A DNA stretch of 32,886 bases, taken from positions 1-32,886 of the forward strand of contig SYAP01000230.1 in assembly GCA_005787565.1 (NCBI GenBank), written 5' to 3'. This document shows, in pieces, positions 18,703-27,522 of the stretch. The notes under the pieces were generated by a model, which was not told the DNA's origin, did no database searches, and saw only the letters and a program-made list of their open reading frames with translations. The position numbers and the translations under genes are program-made. The DNA is from Verrucomicrobiaceae bacterium. GTDB taxonomy: Bacteria; Verrucomicrobiota; Verrucomicrobiia; Verrucomicrobiales; Akkermansiaceae. How positions within the stretch are numbered: the first letter of the stretch is position 1; the number at the start of each line of letters is the position of its first letter.

Positions 18703-20010
18703 ATGTCCTACTTCCCAGACATCCCGAAAATCCAATACGAAGGCCCAGGCTCGAAAAACCCCTTCGCCTTCAAACAATACGACCCCAACGCCATCATCGA
18801 AGGCAAATCCATGCGCGAGCACTTCCGCTTCGCCGCAGCCTACTGGCACGTCATGCGCAACGGCCTCTCCGATCCCTTCGGCGGTCCCACCGCACTCATG
18901 CCCTGGGACGACCAATCCAACTCCGTCGACAACGCCCTCAAACGCGCCGATGTCTTCTTCGAATTCCTCGATAAAACCGGCATCGACTACTACTGCTTCC
19001 ACGACCGCGACATCGCCCCCGAACTCGAAACCCTCGCCGCATCCAATGCCGCCCTCGACAAGGTCACCGATCACCTGTTAGACCTCCAGAAGGCAACCGG
19101 CAAGAAACTCCTCTGGGGCACCGCCTGCCTCTTCTCCCACCCACGCTACGCCCAAGGCGCAGGCACCTCCCCCAGCGCCGACGTCTTCGCCTACGCCGCC
19201 GCCCAGGTCAAAGCCGCCATGGACGCAACCCTCAAGCTCGGCGGCGAAGGCTACACCTTCTGGGGTGGCCGCGAAGGATACTCCACCCTCCTCAATACCG
19301 ACATGAAACGCGAGCTCGACCACCTCGCCGCCATGCTCCACCTCGCCGTCGACTACGCGAAAAAAATCGGTTTCACAGGCCAGTTCTACATCGAACCCAA
19401 ACCCCGCGAACCCTCCACCCACCAATACGATTCGGATTCCGCCGCCTGCCTCAACTTCCTCCGCGAATACGGCCTGCTGGACCACTTCAAGCTCAACCTT
19501 GAAACCAACCACGCCACCCTCGCCGGTCACACCATGCTCCATGAAATGACCGTCGCACTCGCCGCCAATGCCCTCGGCTCCGTCGATGCCAACCAAGGCG
19601 ACGAACTCATCGGATGGGACACCGACCAGTTCCCCACCGACATCTACCTCACCACCTCCATCATGATGAAAGTCCTCGAAATGGGCGGCTTCACCACCGG
19701 TGGACTCAACTTCGACGCCAAACGCCGCCGCGAATCCCACGAACCCGCCGACCTCTTCCACGCCCACATCGGCGGCATGGACGCCTTCGCACGCGGACTC
19801 AAAATCGCCTCCGCCATCCGCGCCGACGGCCGCCTCGCCGACTTCGTCGCCAAACGCTATTCCTCATGGGATTCCGGCATCGGCGCCAAAATCGAAGCGA
19901 AGTCCATCTCGCTCGATGAAATCGCCACACACGTCCTCAGCAGCCCGGAACCCACCATCGCCTCCGGCCGCCAGGAACTCCTCGAAAACCTCATCAACGA
20001 GTTCATCTAA
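18703..20010 (+). CDS. xylA: Xylose isomerase
   Basis: From ATG 18703: [35 protein letters not shown]...FHDRDIAPE...[21 protein letters not shown]...[22 protein letters not shown]...[18 protein letters not shown]...GSVDANQGD: canonical XylA. Confidence 0.98.
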   Translation: MSYFPDIPKIQYEGPGSKNPFAFKQYDPNAIIEGKSMREHFRFAAAYWHVMRNGLSDPFGGPTALMPWDDQSNSVDNALKRADVFFEFLDKTGIDYYCFHDRDIAPELETLAASNAALDKVTDHLLDLQKATGKKLLWGTACLFSHPRYAQGAGTSPSADVFAYAAAQVKAAMDATLKLGGEGYTFWGGREGYSTLLNTDMKRELDHLAAMLHLAVDYAKKIGFTGQFYIEPKPREPSTHQYDSDSAACLNFLREYGLLDHFKLNLETNHATLAGHTMLHEMTVALAANALGSVDANQGDELIGWDTDQFPTDIYLTTSIMMKVLEMGGFTTGGLNFDAKRRRESHEPADLFHAHIGGMDAFARGLKIASAIRADGRLADFVAKRYSSWDSGIGAKIEAKSISLDEIATHVLSSPEPTIASGRQELLENLINEFI

Positions 20011-20027
20011 CACCATTCCAACCCGCG

Positions 20028-20062
20028 ACACCCCGCCCGGCCCGGCCGCGCGGGGTGTTTTC
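20028..20062 (+). terminator. Rho-independent terminator of xylA
   Basis: ACACCCCGC ... GCGGGGTGT perfect 9-bp stem followed by TTTTCTT, 18 nt after the xylA stop. Confidence 0.8.
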
Positions 20063-20073
20063 TTACACACCTC

Positions 20074-20607
20074 TCACTTCGCCAGCGCCTTCTCCACCGC
20101 ATCCGTCAGCTCCTTCGCATCCGGCTTGGTCGTCGGCTCAAAACGGGCGATCGGCTTCCCATCCCGGCCAATCAGAAATTTCCCGAAGTTCCACCGGACA
20201 TCCCCGGGAAACACCCCCTCCGGACCTGTTAGGGCCGCGTAAAGCGGATGCTGCTCCTTCCCCTTCACACTCACCTTGCCCATCAGCGGAAAGGTCACGT
20301 CATACTCGGTTTTGCAGAATTCCTGGATCTCCTCGATCGTCCCCGGCTCCTGCCCGCCAAAATCGTTGCAGGGAAACGCCAACACCACCAATCCCGCCTC
20401 CTTGTGTTTCTGATAGAGAGCTTCCAACCCCTCATACTGCTTCGTCAATCCGCACTTCGACGCCACATTCACCACCAGAATCGCCTTCCCCTCCCACGCC
20501 TTCAACGACGTCTCCTTGCCCGCCGCGTCCTTGAACGCAATTACTGATAGATCGGCCGCGTGGGCACTGGCCATGATGACTGCCGGAATGATGATTCGAT
20601 GAAGCAT
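20074..20607 (-). CDS. Secreted glutathione peroxidase (Cys-type)
   Basis: Signal peptide then VVNVASKCGLTKQYEGLEALYQKHKEAGLVVLAFPCNDFGGQEPGT...FPLMGKVSVKGKEQHPLYAAL...WNFGKFLIGRDGKPIARF; all GPx signature motifs. Confidence 0.96.
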   Translation of the reverse strand: MLHRIIIPAVIMASAHAADLSVIAFKDAAGKETSLKAWEGKAILVVNVASKCGLTKQYEGLEALYQKHKEAGLVVLAFPCNDFGGQEPGTIEEIQEFCKTEYDVTFPLMGKVSVKGKEQHPLYAALTGPEGVFPGDVRWNFGKFLIGRDGKPIARFEPTTKPDAKELTDAVEKALAK

Positions 20608-20972
20608 GGCCGAAGCTTACCACGCTCCATCAAAAATGCAAAAAATCTGCCACGCAGTCCCGCCCAGATCGAAAAATCCGCACACGAACCACCGCAACCA
20701 ATTCATCTCGCAATCAACCATCAACCTCTCGTCCCGCCCGCAAGACCTCGCTCACCCACCCCTCTCCACCCCGGATGAAGGAAAAAACCGAATCCACTTC
20801 AAACACTCCGCCCCTCCAGACGCGTTGACAGTCGAGGCGGTCAACCAGCGGTTGAAAACTGGCCACGCACCATTGGAAAGCCGAACCCCGGCGGGATCTT
20901 GGGCACTGCTTGAGATACAAAAGAATCGAAAGGACTAGCACAGGCGCCGCCGTGTCGGTCAGCATTCGCGGC

Positions 20973-22541
20973 ATGAGCGATCACCGATGTCGTGAATCAA
21001 CCCCGGACGGCTGCAGGAATCCGCCGGAATCGTTCCGGGACATCCTCCGCCAGCTCGGCCCGGGCCTCATCATCGCCGGATCGATCGTCGGCTCGGGCGA
21101 GCTGATCGCGACCACAGCCGTCGGTGCCGAAGCAGGGTTTGTGCTGCTTTGGCTGATCATCATCGGCTGCCTGATCAAGGTTTTCGTCCAGATCGAATTC
21201 GGCCGCTACACCATCACCTCCGGCCGGACCACTCTGGACGGCCTCAACGAGGTTCCCGGTCCACGTAAACGGGTCAACTGGATCTGCTGGTTCTGGCTGA
21301 TCTTCACCGTCGTCGCGCTCGTCCAACTCGGCGGGATCATCGGTGGTGTCGGACAAGCGCTTGCAATCCAACACCCCCTCACAGAATCCGGTCGCGAAAT
21401 GAACGCACGCCAGGATGCCGCCATCCGGTTACAGGTCGCCGAAAGCATCACCTCCCGATTCAAAGACGACAAAACATCCGCACCGATGCTCGAGAAACTT
21501 CACGCGGAGAAAAAACAAGCCAAAGCCGAACTCTCCAGCCGGTCAGGCACTCCGGAACCGAAATCCAATGACCCGCTGATCTGGGCAACCGTTATCACGG
21601 GGATCTCCATCATCCTCTTGGTCATCGGCCGCTACCGGATGATCCAGAATGTCTCCACCGCTCTCGTCGCCACCTTCACCCTCGTGACCATCGCCAACCT
21701 GCTCTATCTGCAATTGCTGCCGGAATGGCGCGTTTCATGGCCGGACCTTGTCTCCGGAATGAGCTTCCAGATTCCGGAAGGCAAGGGATTGGTCACCGCG
21801 CTTGCGGCCTTCGGAATCATCGGCGTGGGCGCGACCGAACTGATCCAATACCCCTACTGGTGCAGTGAAAAAGGCTACGCCAAATGGACAGGACCGCGAG
21901 ACGGAACTCCGGAATGGGACCATCGCGCGCGCGGCTGGGTGCGTGTTCTTCGCTGGGATGCCTGGTGCTCGATGATCGTCTATACCTTCGCCACCGTCGC
22001 ATTCTATCTGTTAGGAGCTGCGATCCTGGGGCGAACCGGCCTCGATCCCGATGGCTCACAAATGATCCGCACCCTGGGCCAGATGTACGTCCCGGTCTTT
22101 GGCGCGTCCGCCCAGCATGTCTTCTTCTTCGGCGCCTTCGCCGTGTTGTATTCCACGTTCTTCGTGGCCACCGCCAGCCATGCCCGCGTCTGCTCGGATG
22201 CGCTGCGGGTGTTCGGCGTCGCCGCAAACGATGAACGCTCCCATCGCTCACGGGTCCGCATCTTCTGCATCGTCCTGCCCCTGCTTTTCCTGGCGAGCTA
22301 CGCCTATTTCAAAGCTCCGAAACAACTGGTCCTCGCCGGCGGATTCATGGGCGCATTGATGCTGCCGCTGCTCGGCATCGCCGCGCTATACTTCCGCTAT
22401 CGCCGTTGCGATCCCGCACTCTCACCTGGCCGCCTCTGGGATTTCGGCCTCTGGTTGAGCTGCGCCGGTCTCTTCGTCGCCGGCGGCTATGCGTTCTACA
22501 CCACCGTCATTCTCGATCTCCTCGGAAACTCCCGTGGTTAG
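20973..22541 (+). CDS. Nramp-superfamily-like membrane transporter
   Basis: Start re-assigned to MSDHRCREST at 20973. ILRQLGPGLIIAGSIVGSGELIATTAVGAEAGFVLLWLIIIGCLIKVFVQIEFGRYTITSGRTTLDGL resembles Nramp TM1-TM3; multiple TM helices follow. Confidence 0.82.
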   Translation: MSDHRCRESTPDGCRNPPESFRDILRQLGPGLIIAGSIVGSGELIATTAVGAEAGFVLLWLIIIGCLIKVFVQIEFGRYTITSGRTTLDGLNEVPGPRKRVNWICWFWLIFTVVALVQLGGIIGGVGQALAIQHPLTESGREMNARQDAAIRLQVAESITSRFKDDKTSAPMLEKLHAEKKQAKAELSSRSGTPEPKSNDPLIWATVITGISIILLVIGRYRMIQNVSTALVATFTLVTIANLLYLQLLPEWRVSWPDLVSGMSFQIPEGKGLVTALAAFGIIGVGATELIQYPYWCSEKGYAKWTGPRDGTPEWDHRARGWVRVLRWDAWCSMIVYTFATVAFYLLGAAILGRTGLDPDGSQMIRTLGQMYVPVFGASAQHVFFFGAFAVLYSTFFVATASHARVCSDALRVFGVAANDERSHRSRVRIFCIVLPLLFLASYAYFKAPKQLVLAGGFMGALMLPLLGIAALYFRYRRCDPALSPGRLWDFGLWLSCAGLFVAGGYAFYTTVILDLLGNSRG

Positions 22542-22772
22542 ACAATCATCACGGCATGGCGCTGCAAATTGCCAGGAATCCCCACAAATGGCAGGAACCA
22601 GCTCGGGCGAAAAGCCCACCCATCCCAACGCCACCCTCACCTTCCGTGCGCTGATCCGCGCAACAACGAGAGACCGAGCCCATCCAACATCATCAACATA
22701 ACAGAGCCGCATGAAACCTCGCGGCCGATCACGCTCCAACTAGAACCACCACCCTCCATCAATCGCCTTTCA

Positions 22773-24098
22773 TCACGCCGGTCGCGGCGGCTTCTTTCCC
22801 TGCGGGCGGGGAGGGCCGAGTTTCTTTTTGGCGGGGTGATGCGCTTTTACCTTGGCGGAAGTCTTCGATGGCGTCTCCTGCTTCTTCTGCTCCCGCTCGC
22901 GCGTGCGTTTGCGCCAATCGCGCTTGGCTGGCTTCTCACCCGGGAGAGTGGGCGGGATTGGGGCGTTGTAGTTGAATCCCTTCAGGCGCTTTCTAACAAG
23001 ACGACGCCCGATGAAAAATTCTAGGTGGGTCAGAAGATTGAGATCGTGCGGCGGGACAAGGCTAACGGCATCCCCGCTCGCTTCGGCCCGGCCGGTGCGG
23101 CCGATCCGGTGGATGTAATCCTCTGGATTCACTGGGAAATCGAAATTGACCACATGAGTCACACCATCGATGTCGATCCCGCGCGCAACGATGTCGGTGG
23201 CGACAAGCACCTGGATCTTGCCATCCTTGAAGTCCTGCAAAGCATGCGTCCGCTGCTCCTGCGAGCGGCTGGAATGCAGCTTCGCCACACGGACACGCGA
23301 GGAACGCAGATACTCCGTCAACCGGTCGGCCCCGTCCTTCATTCTAACAAAAACCAACACTCGTTGCCATTTCGGATGTTGCAGCAATTCTAGAAGCAGC
23401 TTGTTCTTCAAATGCGCGGCGACTTCGTAAACACATTGCTCGACGGTGTCCGCAGGGTTCGCACGCTTGCCGATCTGCACCATCTTCGGCTCCCTCTGGA
23501 AACGGCGTGCGAGCGATTCGATTTCCTTCGACAGGGTCGCGGAAAACATCAGCGTCTGGCGTTGCCTCGGCAGGCCCTCCACGATCTTTTCAATGTCCGG
23601 CAAAAACCCCATGTGGAGCATGCGGTCCGCCTCATCGAGAACCAACAGATCCAGCCCGGAAAAATCGAGACTCTGCTTTTCCAACAGCGCCATCAGCCGG
23701 CCCGGAGTCGCCACCACGATGTGCACGCCCTTCCGCAAAGTCTTGATCTGCGCCGCTTCATCGACCCCGCCGAACACCGCCGCCACACGGATCGGCAGGT
23801 GCTGTCCATACGTGCCGATGTTTTCCATGATCTGCACCGCCAGCTCGCGGGTCGGAGCCAGAATGAGCACGCGGAATTTCCCCATCCGCCCTGCGCGCTG
23901 GGCGAGCGAAAGCCGGTGCAGCATTGGCAGGACAAACGCCGCTGTCTTTCCCGTACCGGTCTGTGCGATGCCGATCAGATCCTGCCCAAGCATCACCTTG
24001 GGGATCGCGGCGGTTTGCACCGGTGTGGGGCGGACGTATCCCGCTTTCTGAACGGCGAGGAGGATTTCGGGCTCGAGACCGAATTGACTGAACGGCAT
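22773..24098 (-). CDS. rhlE: DEAD-box ATP-dependent RNA helicase, RhlE-like, with basic C-terminal tail
   Basis: FSQFGLEPEILLAVQKAGYVRPTPVQTAAIPKVMLGQDLIGIAQTGTGKTAAFVLPML, PTRELAVQI, VLDEADRML, MFSATLS, VATDIVARGIDIDGVTHVVNFDFP, YIHRIGRTGRA; K/P/R-rich tail. Confidence 0.95.
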   Translation of the reverse strand: MPFSQFGLEPEILLAVQKAGYVRPTPVQTAAIPKVMLGQDLIGIAQTGTGKTAAFVLPMLHRLSLAQRAGRMGKFRVLILAPTRELAVQIMENIGTYGQHLPIRVAAVFGGVDEAAQIKTLRKGVHIVVATPGRLMALLEKQSLDFSGLDLLVLDEADRMLHMGFLPDIEKIVEGLPRQRQTLMFSATLSKEIESLARRFQREPKMVQIGKRANPADTVEQCVYEVAAHLKNKLLLELLQHPKWQRVLVFVRMKDGADRLTEYLRSSRVRVAKLHSSRSQEQRTHALQDFKDGKIQVLVATDIVARGIDIDGVTHVVNFDFPVNPEDYIHRIGRTGRAEASGDAVSLVPPHDLNLLTHLEFFIGRRLVRKRLKGFNYNAPIPPTLPGEKPAKRDWRKRTREREQKKQETPSKTSAKVKAHHPAKKKLGPPRPQGKKPPRPA

Positions 24099-24242
24099 GC
24101 GCGGAGCCTAAACCCATTCCCTCCGGATTGACACGGATATAAATCGCACACCCGCATCCGGTTTCCCTGTTAGACTAAACCCGATACCATCGATTGTTGC
24201 CTTGCCGAGGAGTGTCCCATCGCTCAGTTTCATGAAGGAATC

Positions 24243-24680
24243 ATGCGAGATTTGCCAGTCATCACCTTCTGTTCCACCGCCTGTGCTCTCCTTTTCGCCG
24301 GCTGCGCGGGAAATTCCACACCCGGTGCAGAAGCCGTTTCCGACGGCTCCTTTGATTCTGTGAAGACCGTGCTGGAACGCCAATGCGTCCACTGCCATGG
24401 CTCCGCACGCTTAGCCGGAATGCCCGCACTCTCCAATACCCGTGAACTGGCCACTTTGATCGGAACCGACCGCTGGATCGTCCCAGGCTCTCCGGAACAC
24501 AGCCGGCTCTATCAGGTGGCGACGCTCTCGGATTACAACCCGGGCGCCATGCCGCCGACCGGACATGCCATATCACCAAAAGACCTGGCCACCTTGCGCG
24601 TATGGATCGAAAAGGGAGCGCCCCTTCCCGCCCAAGAAACCACACTCACTCCACGCGGCACAGCACCGCGTTCGCGCTGA
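24243..24680 (+). CDS. Small lipoprotein c-type cytochrome domain protein
   Basis: Lipobox LLFAGC; VLERQCVHCHGSARLAGMPAL (CxxCH heme site); NPGAMPPTGHAISPKDLATLRVWIEKGAP (distal Met region). Good SD-like GAAGGA upstream. Confidence 0.85.
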   Translation: MRDLPVITFCSTACALLFAGCAGNSTPGAEAVSDGSFDSVKTVLERQCVHCHGSARLAGMPALSNTRELATLIGTDRWIVPGSPEHSRLYQVATLSDYNPGAMPPTGHAISPKDLATLRVWIEKGAPLPAQETTLTPRGTAPRSR

Positions 24681-24779
24681 GACCATTCCAATCTAACATC
24701 CATTTTGTAATGCAACCAGACGCCGATTTTCCCGATGTCGCTTGCTCTGCGGCTGGGTTTCCGGTCAAATCAACTCGTT

Positions 24780-25664
24780 ATGAAACCCACGAAATCCATC
24801 ATTGCGGGCGTTGATTTTTCTGCGGCATCCCCTTCCGTCATCCGCCATGCGGTTCATGCTGCGAAACACGGAGGTTGCCAAGTCACGGCGGTGCACGTGT
24901 TGGACAGCGGAAGCTTGGCCCACCGGGCCGCAAGCGGCGGCGTCAACCCGGTTCTCGAACAACTCGAGGCCCAAGCTAGACAGCGCTTGCAAACCCTCAT
25001 CGCCAACGAAGCTTCCGGAGCGGAAGTCGCGATCGAAATCCGCAACGGCCGCCCTGCCGATGAAATCCACCGCTTGATCGGGGAATGCCAGTCACCGCTG
25101 CTGGTCATCGCCGCGAACGATCTAACCAAAAAGCGCCTCGGATCGATCGCCTCTCGCTGCGCTCGTTCCGCTCCTTGCGATGTCCTGGTCCTGCGTGATT
25201 GGCAGGACGGCGACTTCCGGAAGGTGATCGTGTGCGCGGATTTTTCACCATCGTCTAGCAAGGTCCTGGAGCGCGGTGTCGCCCTAGCGGAGGAAAACGG
25301 AGCAGCTCTTGAAATCGTCCACGTCATGTATCCTCCATCGAAGGACATCTGGGGCGAAGTCCTCGATCATGCAATGGACTCGCCGCTGAGTTACGCGGAT
25401 GAGTGCCGCACAAAGGTGAAACGGGAAATGGATGCGTTGCTCTCCAGCCAATCCGCCAACCTCACGAAAATCCAGCACCAACCGGTCATTCTCGAATCCG
25501 AGTCCTCGGCCATGGCCCTCACCCGATACGCCCAGGAAAGTGGGGCCGATCTGGTAGTCATGGGGACGCGCGGCCAGTCCAAGCTGGCCAGCCATTTCAT
25601 CGGCACAAATGCGGAAAAACTGATGCAAGACGCCACCGTCTCGGTGTTCGCGGTCCGGTTCTGA
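24780..25664 (+). CDS. Universal stress protein, tandem UspA domains
   Basis: Start MKPTKSIIAGVDFSAASPSVIRHAVHAAKHGGCQVTAVHVLD at 24780; second domain VIVCADFSPSSSKVLERGVALAEENGAALEIVHV and ADLVVMGTRGQSKLASHFIGTNAEKLMQDATVSVFAVR. Confidence 0.94.
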   Translation: MKPTKSIIAGVDFSAASPSVIRHAVHAAKHGGCQVTAVHVLDSGSLAHRAASGGVNPVLEQLEAQARQRLQTLIANEASGAEVAIEIRNGRPADEIHRLIGECQSPLLVIAANDLTKKRLGSIASRCARSAPCDVLVLRDWQDGDFRKVIVCADFSPSSSKVLERGVALAEENGAALEIVHVMYPPSKDIWGEVLDHAMDSPLSYADECRTKVKREMDALLSSQSANLTKIQHQPVILESESSAMALTRYAQESGADLVVMGTRGQSKLASHFIGTNAEKLMQDATVSVFAVRF

Positions 25665-25703
25665 TCATCCTTGCAACCCGATTTCCGCAACACCGCAGAA
25701 CGA

Positions 25704-26735
25704 TCATTCCTCAGGTTGCGGCTTCAGCGGGCGGTCGACCAAAAATTTCCATCCCCATCCACCATCCCAGGCGTGGATTTTCTTTCCGTCCTCCCACTTG
25801 GATGCTGTTAGACCAGTCTTCACCCGGTATGCGGCGCGCAACCGGTCGTCCGTGATGCGGATGACGAAAAAACCGACATCGGTGTGGCCGTCGTTGATCC
25901 AGTGGATCGGCTTGGCACCCTCATCCGGTGCCCATTTGCCGATACCCGTGCCGGTATGGCCGAATAGATAGAGGACTAACTGATAGGGCTCCACAACCTG
26001 ATGAAATGCTTTCCAATCCTCCTCGCACCACCAATTCGTGTCGAATCCGCAATGCGCCGCAATCACCACGGGACGCCCGCTTTTCCCAACTTTCTCCGCC
26101 AGATCCAGCTTCAAAAACGACAGCGCGTCCTGCGGATCATGCCACACTGGCGAATACCGGACGCTCTGATGCTGCGCGTCCGCCGGATAGATGTTGAGTT
26201 GCACGAAATGCACGTCCTCCCAATCCCACGAATAGTGCAATCCGTTCGCGGAGACATGGCTGATCAGCCCCTTTTCCTTCCGGATGCGGTTGCGCTCGAT
26301 GATCATCGCCTGGGTGCTGAATCCATGCTTCTCACGCCCCACCGGCGGTCCGTCATGATTGCCGAAACCCTCGAAAACCGGGATGGTTAGAAGCCCGTCG
26401 CTGCCATCCAAGCCGAAATCCCTGACAAACATGCCGAACTGCTCGCGGGTGACGTTGCGCCCGTTCCGCAGGCGATCGCCGTCATCTATCAGATCCCCCG
26501 GCATCAGCAGTCCTTGGGGTTTCGCAATCGGCCCGCCACCAAGTTCCTGGGGCCAGGACTCCTCATGCATCCGGTTCATTTCGATGACCGAAGCGCGGAT
26601 CAGATCGTTGTGATGACCTTGCTTGTGATCATTTTCCCGATAATGGCTGTCCGAAGTGGAAAGAAATGTTAGATCGCGCGCGTCGGTCGTCGTGATCGTC
26701 AGGCAGCCGAACAGAAGGTGGGCCAGGGTTTTCAT
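25704..26735 (-). CDS. Secreted calcineurin-like metallophosphoesterase
   Basis: Start MKTLAHLLFGCLTITTTDA at 26735; LTFLSTSDSHYRE, LLMPGDLIDDGD, FEGFGNHDGPP, VVIAAHCG, LYLFGHTGTG match the metallophosphoesterase metal-binding motifs. Confidence 0.9.
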   Translation of the reverse strand: MKTLAHLLFGCLTITTTDARDLTFLSTSDSHYRENDHKQGHHNDLIRASVIEMNRMHEESWPQELGGGPIAKPQGLLMPGDLIDDGDRLRNGRNVTREQFGMFVRDFGLDGSDGLLTIPVFEGFGNHDGPPVGREKHGFSTQAMIIERNRIRKEKGLISHVSANGLHYSWDWEDVHFVQLNIYPADAQHQSVRYSPVWHDPQDALSFLKLDLAEKVGKSGRPVVIAAHCGFDTNWWCEEDWKAFHQVVEPYQLVLYLFGHTGTGIGKWAPDEGAKPIHWINDGHTDVGFFVIRITDDRLRAAYRVKTGLTASKWEDGKKIHAWDGGWGWKFLVDRPLKPQPEE

Positions 26736-26801
26736 GGGATTCACCCCACGGATACGCTTGCATCGGGCGATTGTTCCAAATGCATGAAACCGCATGCAAA
26801 A

Positions 26802-27413
26802 TCACAGCAACAGTGCGATCTGCTCGCCGGGTCCATGGACGCCTTCGATGAGAATGCCTTCAACATCGGCGGTCTTCGAAGGGCCGGTGCACCAGATGAT
26901 GTTGGGACTTTCGCCGAAGGCGGAAATCGCGTCAGGGATCGTGCGATGGATCGTGCCCCGCTCCAAAACCGCCACGTGCACCCACGGCGAAAGCGCGGCG
27001 AGACGATGCGAGGTCAAGTCGTCATCGATGATCACCGAGCCGGACTCGGCGATCGCGCCGGTCGCCCGGGTGATGCCGAACTCGTAATCATCATAGCGGT
27101 CGCGGTCGTAGGTCGTTTCAACCGTCAAGCCGGCCGCGGCAAGCGGCGCGCCAATGGCATCGAACAGAACGGGGTCACAATATCCATGCAGACGCTTCCC
27201 GTCTTTCAGAAACCCGATCAGAGTCTCTAACGAATCCATCGGGCGGCCGTTCACGGCGGTGAAATTGCGGGAAAAGATCGCCCACAAATCGTCGCCAGCG
27301 AGCTTCGGCTTCGAATGGAGCACCGCCGGATCATACCGCGGATACACCGCACGGGCTTTGAGCGCGGACGTGGCGGACTCGATTTTCTCGAAAATGGCGG
27401 AACGGGAATCCAT
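26802..27413 (-). CDS. LUD-domain (LutC/YkgG family) protein
   Basis: Start MDSRSAIFEKIESATSAL at 27413; GITRATGAIAESGSVIIDDDLTSHRLAALSPWVHVAVLERGTI and CTGPSKTADVEGILIEGVHGPGEQIALLL are characteristic of LUD/DUF162 proteins. Confidence 0.92.
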   Translation of the reverse strand: MDSRSAIFEKIESATSALKARAVYPRYDPAVLHSKPKLAGDDLWAIFSRNFTAVNGRPMDSLETLIGFLKDGKRLHGYCDPVLFDAIGAPLAAAGLTVETTYDRDRYDDYEFGITRATGAIAESGSVIIDDDLTSHRLAALSPWVHVAVLERGTIHRTIPDAISAFGESPNIIWCTGPSKTADVEGILIEGVHGPGEQIALLL

Positions 27414-27522
27414 GCCGCGACGATGGCCGATGGACTGCGGCGGAGTCAACCGCAGAGGCTTCGCCAGTCCTTGCGGCGGCATTTTCAGTTGCCCGCCGCC
27501 CGCTGGCCGCGCACCGTCGGGC

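Noticed and set aside
20825-20846. TTGACagtcgaggcgGTCAA inverted repeat upstream of the Nramp-like gene
   Set aside because: Only 5-bp arms; the TTGACA resembles a -35 box but no convincing -10 lies at suitable spacing.
20606-20938. 110-aa ORF in the gpx-Nramp intergenic region
   Set aside because: No family resemblance or SD; composition consistent with chance. Also checked for tRNA-like folds and found none.
16130-26480. GGCGATCGCC palindromes (near 16133 and 26473) as HIP1-like sites
   Set aside because: Only two instances noticed, compatible with chance in GC-rich DNA.
27435-27455. CTGCGG...CCGCAG small hairpin between lutC-like and lnt
   Set aside because: Short stem in a possibly coding 5' region with uncertain start; insufficient to claim a regulatory element.
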